Shown here piece by piece: positions 40,513-48,975 of a stretch of DNA of 64,000 bases. How positions within the stretch are numbered: the stretch's first letter is position 1; every line of letters starts with the position of its first letter. The notes under the pieces were generated by a model. It ran no database searches. It had not been told where the DNA came from and worked only from the letters and a program-made list of their open reading frames with translations. This stretch comes from Paraburkholderia sp. (GTDB taxonomy: Bacteria; Pseudomonadota; Gammaproteobacteria; Burkholderiales; Burkholderiaceae), in the NCBI RefSeq assembly GCF_028283785.1, contig NZ_JAPWKB010000005.1, positions 792,050 to 856,049 on the forward strand. Direction: 5' to 3'. The position numbers and the translations under genes were made by a program.

Positions 40513-41970
40513 TCAGACACCCCACCGCGGGATATGATGCGAGCCCATCGACACGCAGACGTTCTTCGGTTCGAGAAACACTTCGTAGCTCCACGTGCCG
40601 CCTTCGCGTCCCACACCCGAGGCTTTCGTGCCACCGAACGGTTGTCGCAGATCACGCACGTTCTGGCTGTTGACGAAGCACATGCCGGCCTCGACCGCCG
40701 CGGCGACACGCAACGCGCGACCGGTGTTTTCGGTCCAGATATAGCTGGAAAGACCGTATGAAATGTCGTTTGCGAGTTTGATTGCGTCGGCTTCGTCGTC
40801 GAACGGAATCAGGCAGGCGACTGGCCCGAAAATCTCTTCCTGTGCGATGCGCATCCGGTTGTCCACATTGACGAAAACGGTCGGCGTCACGAAGTTGCCT
40901 TTGCGCAATGCGTCCGGCAAAGCGGGCATATCGAGTCCGCCGCACGCGAGGGTCGCGCCTTCCTTCGGCCCGAGTTCGATATAGCTGCGCACTTTCGCGA
41001 GATGATCGCGGCTGATCATCGGGCCGACGATCGTGCTGTCGCTCAATGGATCGCCGACACTCAGATTTTTAGCGCGTGCGATGAACCGCTCGGCGAATCG
41101 TGCGTAGATCGTTCGTTGGACGAGGATCCGCGAACCGGCCGTGCAGCGCTCGCCGTTGTTCGAGAAGATCATGAAAACGGCGGCGTCGAGCGCGCGTTCG
41201 AAGTCGGCGTCGTCGAAGATCACGAACGGCGATTTACCGCCCAGTTCCATCGAAAACTTTTTGAGTCCGGCTGTCTGCACGATGCGATTGCCGGTTGCCG
41301 TGGATCCGGTGAACGACACCGCGTGCACATCCGGATGCGCGACGAGCGGTTCGCCGGTTTCTTTGCCGAAGCCATGCACGACATTGAGCACGCCTGCCGG
41401 AATGCCCGCTTCGAGCGCGAGATTGCCGAGCATCGATGCGGTCAGCGGCGACAGTTCGCTCATCTTCAGCACCGCCGTATTGCCGAATGCGAGGCACGGC
41501 GCGACCTTCCATGTGGCTGTCATGAACGGCACGTTCCACGGCGAAATCAGCGCGCATACGCCGACCGGATGAAACAGCGTGTAGTTCAGATGTGTGTCTG
41601 TGGGATACGTGTGACCGTCCACGCGCGTGCACATTTCCGCGAAATAGCTGAAGTTGTCGGCGGCGCGCGGCACGAGTTGCTTGCGCGTTTGCGAGATCGT
41701 CTGACCGGTATCGTTGGTTTCGGCTTCGGAGATTTCCGGTACATGCTTCGCGATCAGCTCGCCGAGCTTGCGGATACGTTTTGCGCGGTCCGCAGCGGGC
41801 GTTGCGGCCCACGCCGGGAATGCATCTTTCGCGGCGCGCACGGCTTCGTTGATGTCGTCGGCGGTGCCGCGCGCGACTTCTGCAAGCACGTCCTGGTTCG
41901 CGGGGTTGACGGTTTCGAAGTAGTCGCGTGCCGCGCTGGATTTGCCGTTGATCAGATGGTCGATTCGCAT
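40513..41970 (-). CDS. hpaE: 5-carboxymethyl-2-hydroxymuconate semialdehyde dehydrogenase
   Basis: HpaE oxidises the ring-cleavage product to 5-carboxymethyl-2-hydroxymuconate with NAD. The 485-residue aldehyde dehydrogenase shows PWNVPFMTATWKVAP (about 145), SFTGSTATGNRI (about 225), the catalytic Glu in MELGGKSPF (about 250), the catalytic Cys in FSNNGERCTAGSR (about 284), and PFGGTKASGVGREGG at the C-terminus. The ending DLRQPFGGTKAS...KNVCVSMGSHHIPRWG-like tail is typical of HpaE. A Shine-Dalgarno AAAGG precedes the start. Confidence 0.95.
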   Translation of the reverse strand: MRIDHLINGKSSAARDYFETVNPANQDVLAEVARGTADDINEAVRAAKDAFPAWAATPAADRAKRIRKLGELIAKHVPEISEAETNDTGQTISQTRKQLVPRAADNFSYFAEMCTRVDGHTYPTDTHLNYTLFHPVGVCALISPWNVPFMTATWKVAPCLAFGNTAVLKMSELSPLTASMLGNLALEAGIPAGVLNVVHGFGKETGEPLVAHPDVHAVSFTGSTATGNRIVQTAGLKKFSMELGGKSPFVIFDDADFERALDAAVFMIFSNNGERCTAGSRILVQRTIYARFAERFIARAKNLSVGDPLSDSTIVGPMISRDHLAKVRSYIELGPKEGATLACGGLDMPALPDALRKGNFVTPTVFVNVDNRMRIAQEEIFGPVACLIPFDDEADAIKLANDISYGLSSYIWTENTGRALRVAAAVEAGMCFVNSQNVRDLRQPFGGTKASGVGREGGTWSYEVFLEPKNVCVSMGSHHIPRWGV

Positions 41971-42055
41971 TGCATGTGCCTTTACCGATGTTTGAGCGCG
42001 TCCGTGATCGGGGTGTGTCGATCCGGTTGGGGTGGTCGCGGATAGTCGTGGGTCG

Positions 42056-42814
42056 TCAGGCGCGTCCGAAATCCGCGTCGGTGCCGATGGTGTTGACGAG
42101 TCGTCCGAGGCCGTCGATCTCGCAGACCACTTCGTCGCCGGCGTTCACGTTGACGACGCCTTCGGGCGTGCCGGTGAGGATCACGTCGCCGGGTGCGAGC
42201 GTCATGAAGCTGCTCAGGTATTCGATCAAGGCGGGGATGTCGGTGACGAGATCGCGGGTGTTGCCGTGTTGATGCAGCGTGCCGTTCACGAAGGTGCGCA
42301 ATTCGAGTTGCGTCACATCGGCCACATCCGATGCATCCACGAACCACGGACCGAGCACGGTGCCGCCGTCGCGATTCTTCACGCGCAGATTCGGGCGATA
42401 GTAGTTTTCGAGGTAGTCGCGAATCGCGTAGTCGTTGGCGATCGTGTAGCCGGCGACGTATGACATTGCGTCGTCACGCGAAACGTCTTTCGCGTGACGT
42501 CCGATCACCACGGCGAGTTCGCATTCGTAGTGCATGAAGGTCACGTCGGCGGGACGTCGCGTGACGCCGCGATGCCCGATCACCGCACCGCTGCCTTTGA
42601 GGAAGACGAGCGGTTCTTCCTGCTTCGAGAATTGCAGTTCTTTGGCGTGTTCGGCGTAGTTCAGACCGAGCGCGAAGATCGTGCCGAGATCGAACGGCGC
42701 GAGCCATACGACGTCTTCTTCGCGATAGAGGCGTCCGTCGGCGAGACGCACGCCGCGCGGGTCCGGATAGGCTTCGTGGATCGCGCCGGAACAGGCAACG
42801 CGGGCGCGCATCAT
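42056..42814 (-). CDS. hpaG2: HpaG C-terminal-type subunit (2-hydroxyhepta-2,4-diene-1,7-dioate isomerase)
   Basis: In E. coli, HpaG is one protein with two FAH-fold repeats; here the halves are separate genes. This 252-residue product corresponds to the C-terminal half: TIFALGLNYAEHAKELQFSK, FMHYECELAVVIGRHAK with the metal-binding Glu-x-Glu, and YTIANDYAIRDYLENYYRPN, which are nearly identical to the E. coli enzyme. Metal ligands are all present. The start overlaps the hpaG1 stop (ATGA, 42811-42814), so the subunits are probably made in equal amount. Confidence 0.93.
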   Translation of the reverse strand: MMRARVACSGAIHEAYPDPRGVRLADGRLYREEDVVWLAPFDLGTIFALGLNYAEHAKELQFSKQEEPLVFLKGSGAVIGHRGVTRRPADVTFMHYECELAVVIGRHAKDVSRDDAMSYVAGYTIANDYAIRDYLENYYRPNLRVKNRDGGTVLGPWFVDASDVADVTQLELRTFVNGTLHQHGNTRDLVTDIPALIEYLSSFMTLAPGDVILTGTPEGVVNVNAGDEVVCEIDGLGRLVNTIGTDADFGRA

Positions 42815-43584
42815 CGTGTTTCTCCTGCGGTTTTTGCCGTGCCGACGAACGAGATATGCAGCGGCTCGAACGTGCCGATTGCAATGCGAACTTCATCGCC
42901 GACGTGAGCAACCGGCGAGCCGTGCGGCACGCCGAGCGTGAGCACGTCACCTGCCGAGAGCGTCATAAAGTCGGTGACGTCTGCGATCAGTTGCGCGACG
43001 TTGCGCATCGTCGTGGACGTGTTTGCATCGAACGGCGCGCGACCTGCGATCTGCACGTTGATGGGCAGATCGTCCGGATGTTCGACATGACGACGCGCGA
43101 CGATCGTCGGTCCGACGACGCAAAAACCGTCCCTCGCGCGATACCGCACCGACGGACGATAGACGCTTTCATGCGGCACGCAGAGATCCGCGACGATCGT
43201 GAAGCCCGCGACGAAATCGAGCGCGCGTTCGACGCTGACGCGCGTTGCCGTGCGTCCGAAAACGATACCCAGTGACGCGCCGACCTGCACGCCGTCACGA
43301 TCGTCCGGCACGTCGATACGCGCGCGATGACCCGCGAGCGTGTTGCGTGGTTTGACGTAGAGAATGGGGGCTTTCGGCGGGGCTTTATACGGTGGCGCGT
43401 TGACTGCATCGCCAAGTGCGGCGAGCGCGGCGCGGTCGTTCAGCAGACAGCCGTAGACCATGCCGGAAACCGGCGCGCGGCACGCGGCACCGGACGTTAG
43501 CAACGCGCTTGCAGCGGATGCGGAAAGATCGCGCGGCAACGGTTCGGCTTCGAGATGAATCAGGTGATCGGCAAGTGCAAACAT
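42811..43584 (-). CDS. hpaG1: HpaG N-terminal-type subunit (5-oxopent-3-ene-1,2,5-tricarboxylate decarboxylase)
   Basis: The 257-residue product corresponds to the N-terminal half of E. coli HpaG: YGCLLNDRAALAALGD, PPYKAPPKAPILYVKPRNT (about 65-83), and RARDGFCVVGPT. The Glu-x-Glu metal motif seen in hpaG2 is replaced by GASLGIVFGRTA, as it is in the E. coli N-terminal half, so this subunit may not bind metal by itself. It is the first gene of the hpa operon, with a palindromic operator candidate 26 bp upstream and hpaR divergent. Confidence 0.93.
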   Translation of the reverse strand: MFALADHLIHLEAEPLPRDLSASAASALLTSGAACRAPVSGMVYGCLLNDRAALAALGDAVNAPPYKAPPKAPILYVKPRNTLAGHRARIDVPDDRDGVQVGASLGIVFGRTATRVSVERALDFVAGFTIVADLCVPHESVYRPSVRYRARDGFCVVGPTIVARRHVEHPDDLPINVQIAGRAPFDANTSTTMRNVAQLIADVTDFMTLSAGDVLTLGVPHGSPVAHVGDEVRIAIGTFEPLHISFVGTAKTAGETR

Positions 43585-43609
43585 GAATTTGGCAACGCTC
43601 GACTAAATC

Positions 43610-43623
43610 ACTAACATGTGAGT
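43610..43623. promoter_or_regulatory. Candidate HpaR operator
   Basis: ACTAACATGTGAGT is a near-perfect palindrome (reverse complement ACTCACATGTTAGT; one mismatched pair). It lies between hpaG1 and the divergent hpaR, close to the start of the hpa operon. HpaR/HpcR repressors of the MarR family act at such sites. Confidence 0.55.
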
Positions 43624-43741
43624 AGTATTGCGCTGTCGAAGATTCACGGTCAAGAGTGCATCGGTGGGATCGCGGGTAATCCCCTAAAAGCTTTACCGAT
43701 GGGTTTTCGTTTCGATGGGTCCACGTTACTTTGGTTTTGAC

Positions 43742-44185
43742 ATGTCTACACCAGCTGCCACACGAGTGTTACACCGCAATCTGCCGATGCTGTTGCTGCG
43801 AGCGCGGGAGAAGATGATGGAGCGGTTTCGTCCGTTGATTACTGCGCACGGTTTGACTGAGCAGCAGTGGCGGGTGATACGCGCGTTGAACGAGCATGGT
43901 CCGATGGAGCCGCGTCACATCTCCGATATTTGTACGATATCGAGTCCGAGCATGGCGGGCGTGCTGGCGAGGATGGAGAGTATGGATCTCGTGACGAAGG
44001 AGCGGTTCGCGGAGGATCAGCGTCGGGTGTTGGTGTCGTTGACTCAGAGCAGCGGGGAGTTGGTGAGGGTGATTTCGCGGGAGCTGGAGGCGCATTATCG
44101 TGCGCTGGAGAAGAAGGTTGGGGTGGAGATTGTGGAGAGGGTTTATCGGGCGGTGGATGATTTGATAGCGGGGTTGGAGGAGTGA
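43742..44185 (+). CDS. hpaR: MarR-family repressor of the homoprotocatechuate operon
   Basis: The 147-residue regulator resembles HpaR: NLPMLLLRAREKMMERFRPL, then LTEQQWRVIRALNEHGPMEP, with the winged helix-turn-helix at about 50-100 (HISDICTISSPSMAGVLARME, DQRRVLVSLTQ). It is divergent from hpaG1 and should repress the operon until homoprotocatechuate or a relative is present. The ATG at 43742 is preferred over 43715 because the added residues are unlike MarR proteins; neither has a clear Shine-Dalgarno. Its stop lies about 40 bp before composite element B. Confidence 0.9.
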   Translation: MSTPAATRVLHRNLPMLLLRAREKMMERFRPLITAHGLTEQQWRVIRALNEHGPMEPRHISDICTISSPSMAGVLARMESMDLVTKERFAEDQRRVLVSLTQSSGELVRVISRELEAHYRALEKKVGVEIVERVYRAVDDLIAGLEE

Positions 44186-44226
44186 TTGGTTTTGGGTTTC
44201 TTGTTGCGGTTTGTTTTGGTTTGTTG

Positions 44227-44992
44227 TGGTTGTCCCGGTTTCGCGGTGGTTTGCCTGGATCGTCCCTGTGCGGGACCGCACCTACTTTTCTTTGCTCGCG
44301 CAAAGAAAAGTAGGCAAAAGAAAGCGCGTTTACCTCGCGCTTCGTAGCGAGTGGCGTCTAGTAATTAACGGGTAGTGGACCGCGCACGTTTTGAGTGGTC
44401 GGTCGGTTTTTCGTGGTGGTCCGCGCCCGCACATCCCGCCCGCTTCGCGGCGGTAGCCTGCTTCAAAAACCCATTTTCGCCACGTCACTTGCATACCGTT
44501 TCGACGGTTCCGGTGTCCGGACCAAAGGCCGGTTTTCGCCACGCCATTCGCCCGCGTTCACGACCGTTCCAGAGTCCGACTCAACGCCCGGTTTGCGCCA
44601 CGGCATTCAACCGGCTTGACGCTGGTTTCGACGTTCCGAGTGGCCAGGAATTTTGCGCGCGAGAACCGGCCAGCGCATGCCAGGGAAATGGGTGTTGTGA
44701 CGGACAGAGTGCAGCGCGCGAAGGGCGCCGAGAGAAAAAGACGGGGCTGTGCCCGTCGGCTGTAGCGGAGCGAACAGCCGGAACGAATGACTGCGTTGTC
44801 ACCAAGATATGCGGTGCGGCAACTCAAATCGTGCGCGGACCACTACCCGAAAAATACTAGACGCCACTCGCTACGGAGTGGCGGTGTAAACGCGCTTTCT
44901 TTTGCCTACTTTTCTTTGCGCGAGCAAAGAAAAGTAGGTGCGGTCCCGCACAGGGACGATCCAGGCAAACCACCGTGAAAACGGGACAACCA
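44227..44992. repeat. Composite repeat element, copy B (long inverted termini plus 59-bp tandem array)
   Basis: This is the second copy of the element at 26779-27719. Arms are 44227-44395 and 44823-44992, again with the CCTACTTTTCTTTGC hairpin in each (44281-44314; 44905-44938). The internal array has about three units (44470-44640) instead of six. The segment from 44650 to 44820, with the hairpin GGCTGT...ACAGCC, matches copy A. The right arm differs from the left around 44875, where the CTCGC/GCGAG hairpin is altered. The element fills the space between the convergent ends of hpaR and the DHA2 transporter gene, and may also end both transcripts. The flanks are G/T-rich on the left and A/C-rich on the right, as in copy A. 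Confidence 0.85.
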
Positions 44993-45046
44993 CAACAAAC
45001 CAGCCAAAACCAAAAACCAAAAAAACCAAAACCAAGCAAAAACCTT

Positions 45047-46522
45047 TTATACCCCCACCCTCCGCATCTTCCCCAACGGCAAAGCCGGAATAACCATCGC
45101 CGACCCCAACACCGCCACCGCGACCACAAAAATCGCCACAAACGTCGCATGCAGCGACTGATGCAACGCCAACCGGATCGCGTCCGCGCCAGCAACCGCA
45201 ACGCTGCCAGGCGTCCCCTCCAGCAACGGCTTCAACTCATCGAGCGTCACAACGCCAAGATGCTTCGAATGCGTCAGCCCATAATTCAACACCGCGCCAA
45301 ACACCGTCGCCCCCAACGTGCTTCCCAGATTCCGCGAGAAAAGATTGGACGCGGTCGCGCTGCCTCGCTGCGAAGGATCGACCAGCTCCTGAATCAGCAC
45401 CAGCGAACTCACGCTCGCCATCCCCATCCCAAGCCCCATGAACAACGATCCCATCGCCGCAACCACCGGCGAACTCTCCGGATTCAGCACCACGAATAAA
45501 ATCGCCGCAACCGGGATCACGCCGCTACCGGTCACGAGAATGCGCCGCAATGTGAAACGATGGAAGTTGCGCGCCGATAACGTCGCGCCAAGCGGCCAGC
45601 CGACCATCATCATCGTCAGCGCAAGTCCGGCAACCACCGGCGTGCGATGCAGCACGCCCTGCACGTACATCGGCAGAAACGTCGTCAATCCCATCAACGC
45701 CATGCCGGAAAAGACGGTCGCGGCATTGGCCGCGGCAATCGGACGATGACCCCACAGCGAGAACGAAATCATCGGGTCGGGCGCGCGGCGCTCCTGTAGC
45801 ACGAATAGCACCGACGACACCACGAACACGCCGAACGCAATCCATGCCGACGTCTGATGCGCGGTGCCGATGTCGGTCAGCGCGAACATCAACGCGCCGA
45901 TCGCAAGCGTGAACAACGCCGCGCCGGGGATGTCGATCGACGGCTGTGAATGGCGCTCCTGCTCGTGCAGGAACGAGATGAACCCCGCCGCCGATGCCAG
46001 CCCGATCGGTATGTTGATCCAGAAAATCCACGCCCACGACAGGTCGCGAATGATCAGGCCACCCGCCATTGGACCCACCACTGCGGAAATCGCCCACACG
46101 CTCGCCAGATAGCCCTGGATCTTGCCGCGCTCCTTCGCCGGATACAGATCGCCGACGATGGTCAGCGTCACCGGCTGGATCGCGCCCGCACCAATGCCCT
46201 GAATCAGACGGAACACGATCATCGCGGGCATCGACCACGCAAAGCCCGCCAGCACCGAACCCACCAGAAAGATTGCAATGCCGGCCAGGATGACCGGCTT
46301 GCGCCCATAGAGATCCGCTAGTTTGCCGAACACCACCGTCATCGCGGTCTGCGCAAGCAGGAACGACGAGAAAACCCAGCTATACAGCGTCAACCCGCCA
46401 AGCTGGGTGACGATTTGCGGCATCGCGGTAGATACGATCGTCGCCTCGATTGCGACCATTGCCATCGACGCCATCACCGATGCGATCACAAGCGGGCGTC
46501 TTGTTTTTGGATGTGTAGACAT
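45047..46522 (-). CDS. MFS drug exporter, DHA2 family
   Basis: The 491-residue protein has 14 predicted membrane segments. The first carries the DHA2 pattern VAIEATIVSTAMPQI (about 22-36), followed by FGKLADLYGRKPVIL (helix 2-3 loop) and RLIQGIGAGAIQPVTLTIVGDL (motif C region). SQRGSATASNLFSRNLGSTLG is the second-half signature. It probably exports toxic compounds by proton antiport. No regulator is adjacent. The start at 46522 gives STHPKTRRPLVIAS. A 53-bp gap separates its start from the next gene on the same strand. Confidence 0.88.
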   Translation of the reverse strand: MSTHPKTRRPLVIASVMASMAMVAIEATIVSTAMPQIVTQLGGLTLYSWVFSSFLLAQTAMTVVFGKLADLYGRKPVILAGIAIFLVGSVLAGFAWSMPAMIVFRLIQGIGAGAIQPVTLTIVGDLYPAKERGKIQGYLASVWAISAVVGPMAGGLIIRDLSWAWIFWINIPIGLASAAGFISFLHEQERHSQPSIDIPGAALFTLAIGALMFALTDIGTAHQTSAWIAFGVFVVSSVLFVLQERRAPDPMISFSLWGHRPIAAANAATVFSGMALMGLTTFLPMYVQGVLHRTPVVAGLALTMMMVGWPLGATLSARNFHRFTLRRILVTGSGVIPVAAILFVVLNPESSPVVAAMGSLFMGLGMGMASVSSLVLIQELVDPSQRGSATASNLFSRNLGSTLGATVFGAVLNYGLTHSKHLGVVTLDELKPLLEGTPGSVAVAGADAIRLALHQSLHATFVAIFVVAVAVLGSAMVIPALPLGKMRRVGV

Positions 46523-46575
46523 GGAAGGTGTTCTTGAAGGGAAGCGGCATTATCGACCTGCTCACGAAACCGTGC

Positions 46576-46794
46576 TCACATTGAATGGTCGTCGCACCAT
46601 TCGATCGCCCAGCTTCGCGCACAGGCAATGGCGTCGGATTCGCTGACGAACGAGTCGATCTCGCCGGAATCGTGACAACGAAAATGCGCTTCGCCCGACG
46701 GCACGACGGTGATGCGTGCTTGTGCGCAATAACGGCCGTCTTCGTCATGGTGCGCGCGACAATCGATGTGATAGGTCTTGTAGTCGAACTGCAT
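46576..46794 (-). CDS. Small conserved-type protein, Cys-rich
   Basis: A 72-residue protein is preceded by GAGGAGA, six bases before the ATG, so it is very likely translated. It has four cysteines (IDCRAHH, RYCAQ, FRCHD, and IACARSWAIEWC) and many His residues, and looks like a compact beta-alpha fold. There is no signal peptide, so it is cytoplasmic. Metal binding is possible but not shown. I do not recognise the family with certainty. Confidence 0.65.
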   Translation of the reverse strand: MQFDYKTYHIDCRAHHDEDGRYCAQARITVVPSGEAHFRCHDSGEIDSFVSESDAIACARSWAIEWCDDHSM

Positions 46795-46924
46795 GGCGTC
46801 TCCTCATCAATACGGAAATCATACCGCGCTAAAACGCGCTATGCTGTCAGGTCTTTCCGGCGCAAATCCGCGTCGTCCTTCGCTTACGCGTCATCGGCCG
46901 CACGTGCGGCCAGCAGTTCCAGCC

Positions 46925-47185
46925 ATGTCCAATAGCCGATTCATTCCCAGTATTCCCGCGAAATCGGAAGACGATTTCGATGTGTCCGCCGCGTCGAAAC
47001 TCGCGGGTTATCGCCGTTACTACGGCGTGTTGAAGGTCGTGCGCCGCACCGACGGACGCCTGCTGTTCCCGTTCGACGGCGCGCCCGAACTCGGCCCGTT
47101 CGAAACCCGCATCGAAGCCATTGCCGCCGCGCAGGTCTACGGCGAACAACTGGTTGCCGGTGATCTCGCGCATCCGGAGATGTAA
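46925..47185 (+). CDS. Small conserved-type hypothetical protein
   Basis: The 86-residue product starts SNSRFIPSIPAKSEDDF and contains a compact domain (YRRYYGVLKVVRRTDGRLLFP, then ELGPFETRIEAIAAAQVYGE). It looks like a two-strand sheet plus helix similar to small Burkholderia-restricted proteins. The upstream frame to 46793 overlaps the start of the divergent small gene and is rejected. Function unknown. Confidence 0.6.
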   Translation: MSNSRFIPSIPAKSEDDFDVSAASKLAGYRRYYGVLKVVRRTDGRLLFPFDGAPELGPFETRIEAIAAAQVYGEQLVAGDLAHPEM

Positions 47186-47489
47186 GACCGCAGTGCCCAT
47201 GACAGTCTCCGTGGTGGTGTTTAACCTCATACCGCCGCGAGACAGGGTATTGAAGAATGTCCGTTAGACGTTTGCAAGCGTCGGCGGCGTGACGCATTCC
47301 TGTGATTGCGCGATCCTCGTGCCGCTTTGTCCAGTTCCGTCGAATGCGTTTAAGCGGGACATATCACGCAAGGGAAAGGGTGCGAGTCGTTGTCTGACGG
47401 CTGATTGACCCGCCGGCCCGGCATCGCTCGCGAACAATGTGTCGCACACGCGGCCCGAGAGCCGTGCGCCAGCCAGGTCAGGAGACGTC
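47186..47489. other. Intergenic region, nothing recognised
   Basis: No coding frame, RNA or clear terminator was found. The promoter of the MHS transporter gene must lie here, but no hexamer pair stands out. Confidence 0.35.
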
Positions 47490-48932
47490 ATGGAATCGAA
47501 TCCGCATTCAACCGGTGCAAGCGATGCCGCAGGTGCCGACGCACTGCACCATCGCACCCAGACAAAAAAAGCGACCGCCAGCGGCTGGATCGGCTCCGCG
47601 CTCGAGTACTACGACTTCTTCATCTACGCGCAAGCCGCGGCACTGATTTTCCCTCAGCTGTTCTTCCCATCCGGCAATCCGAAAGTGGCGATCGTCGCGT
47701 CGCTGGCGACTTACGGTGTCGGCTATGTCGCGAGACCGATCGGCGCATTCGTGCTCGGTCACTGGGGCGACACGCACGGCCGCAAAACCGTGCTCGTGCT
47801 GTGCATGTTCCTGATGGGTTTCTCGACGATGGCCGTCGGCCTGCTGCCCACTTATCACCAGGTCGGCATGCTCGCGCCGACATTGCTGGTGGTCCTGCGA
47901 CTGGTCCAGGGCTTTGCGGTCGCCGGCGAAATCTCGGGCGCGAGTTCGATGATTCTCGAGCACGCGCCGTTCGGGCGACGCGGCTACTACGCCAGTTTTA
48001 CCTTGCAAGGCGTGCAGGCCGGTCAGATTTTCGCGGCTGCGATCTTCTTGCCGCTGGCCTATTACATGCCGGAAGACGCGTTCAATGCGTGGGGCTGGCG
48101 CATTCCGTTCCTGCTGAGCGCCCTCGTGCTGGTCGCGGGTTACATCATCCGCCGCGAAGTGCATGAAACGCCCGCGTTTGCCGTCGAAGGCGAGCACAAG
48201 GACGTGCCGCGCTCGCCGATCGTCGATGCCTTCAAGTACAGCTGGCGGCAAATGCTGATCGTCATCTGCTGCGCGCTGATGAACGTGATTCCGGTCGTCA
48301 CGACGATTTTCGGCGCGGCGTATGCGGTGCAGAAGTCGTACGGGATCGGCTTCCATAAATCGGTGTATCTGTGGATACCGGTAGCGGGGAATATCCTCGC
48401 CGTGCTGGTGATTCCGTTGGTCGGCAATCTGTCGGACAAGATCGGGCGCAAGACGCCGATCATCATCGGCGCACTCGGCGCGGGCGCGTTGTCGTACTTC
48501 TATCTGTATGCAATCAGCATTCAGAACGTGGCGCTTGCGATCTTCGTGTCGCTGCTGATGTGGGGCGTCGTCTATCAGGGCTATAACGCGATCTTCCCGA
48601 GCTTCTATCCGGAACTGTTCCCGACCCGGATGCGCGTGTCGGCGATGGCGATCGCACAGAACATCGGTACGACGATTACCGCATTGCTGCCCGCGTTGTT
48701 CGCCACGGTGGCGCCGCCGGGATCGTCGAATATTCCGCTGACCATCGGCGCAATCACGTTCGGCGTGACGATCATCGCGGCGGTCGCGGCGGCGTTCGCG
48801 CGAGAGACGTATCGCGTCAGGCTCGACGATCTCGGCGATCCGAACGCGGTGCCGGTGGCGAAACCCGAGTACGAGCAACTGCGCGCGCAAACCTTCCAGG
48901 ACGACCGGACCGCGCGGGCATCGGCGATGTGA
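47490..48932 (+). CDS. MFS transporter, metabolite:H+ symporter (MHS) family
   Basis: The 480-residue carrier belongs to the MHS family, which includes the shikimate (ShiA), alpha-ketoglutarate and proline/betaine carriers. Evidence is WIGSALEYYDFFIYAQAAAL (about 36-55), FGHWGDTHGRKTV-like loop (LGHWGDTHGRKTVLV, about 90), and RLVQGFAVAGEISGA (about 150). The second half has LSDKIGRKTPIIIG. AGGAGACG precedes the ATG at 47490. It lies upstream of a Gfo/Idh/MocA oxidoreductase (43-bp gap) and aroQ, which points to quinate or shikimate as possible substrate. Confidence 0.87.
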   Translation: MESNPHSTGASDAAGADALHHRTQTKKATASGWIGSALEYYDFFIYAQAAALIFPQLFFPSGNPKVAIVASLATYGVGYVARPIGAFVLGHWGDTHGRKTVLVLCMFLMGFSTMAVGLLPTYHQVGMLAPTLLVVLRLVQGFAVAGEISGASSMILEHAPFGRRGYYASFTLQGVQAGQIFAAAIFLPLAYYMPEDAFNAWGWRIPFLLSALVLVAGYIIRREVHETPAFAVEGEHKDVPRSPIVDAFKYSWRQMLIVICCALMNVIPVVTTIFGAAYAVQKSYGIGFHKSVYLWIPVAGNILAVLVIPLVGNLSDKIGRKTPIIIGALGAGALSYFYLYAISIQNVALAIFVSLLMWGVVYQGYNAIFPSFYPELFPTRMRVSAMAIAQNIGTTITALLPALFATVAPPGSSNIPLTIGAITFGVTIIAAVAAAFARETYRVRLDDLGDPNAVPVAKPEYEQLRAQTFQDDRTARASAM

Positions 48933-48975
48933 TCCTGCGCGTCTTGCGCACGCGGCGGCTGACGGGGGAGTGCAC

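Noticed and set aside
26779..44992. Composite transposon with the two repeat elements as ends
   Set aside because: No transposase in either element or between them, the elements are of unequal length, and the enclosed genes have the same composition as the rest of the window. Recombination between copies is possible, but transposition as a unit is unsupported.
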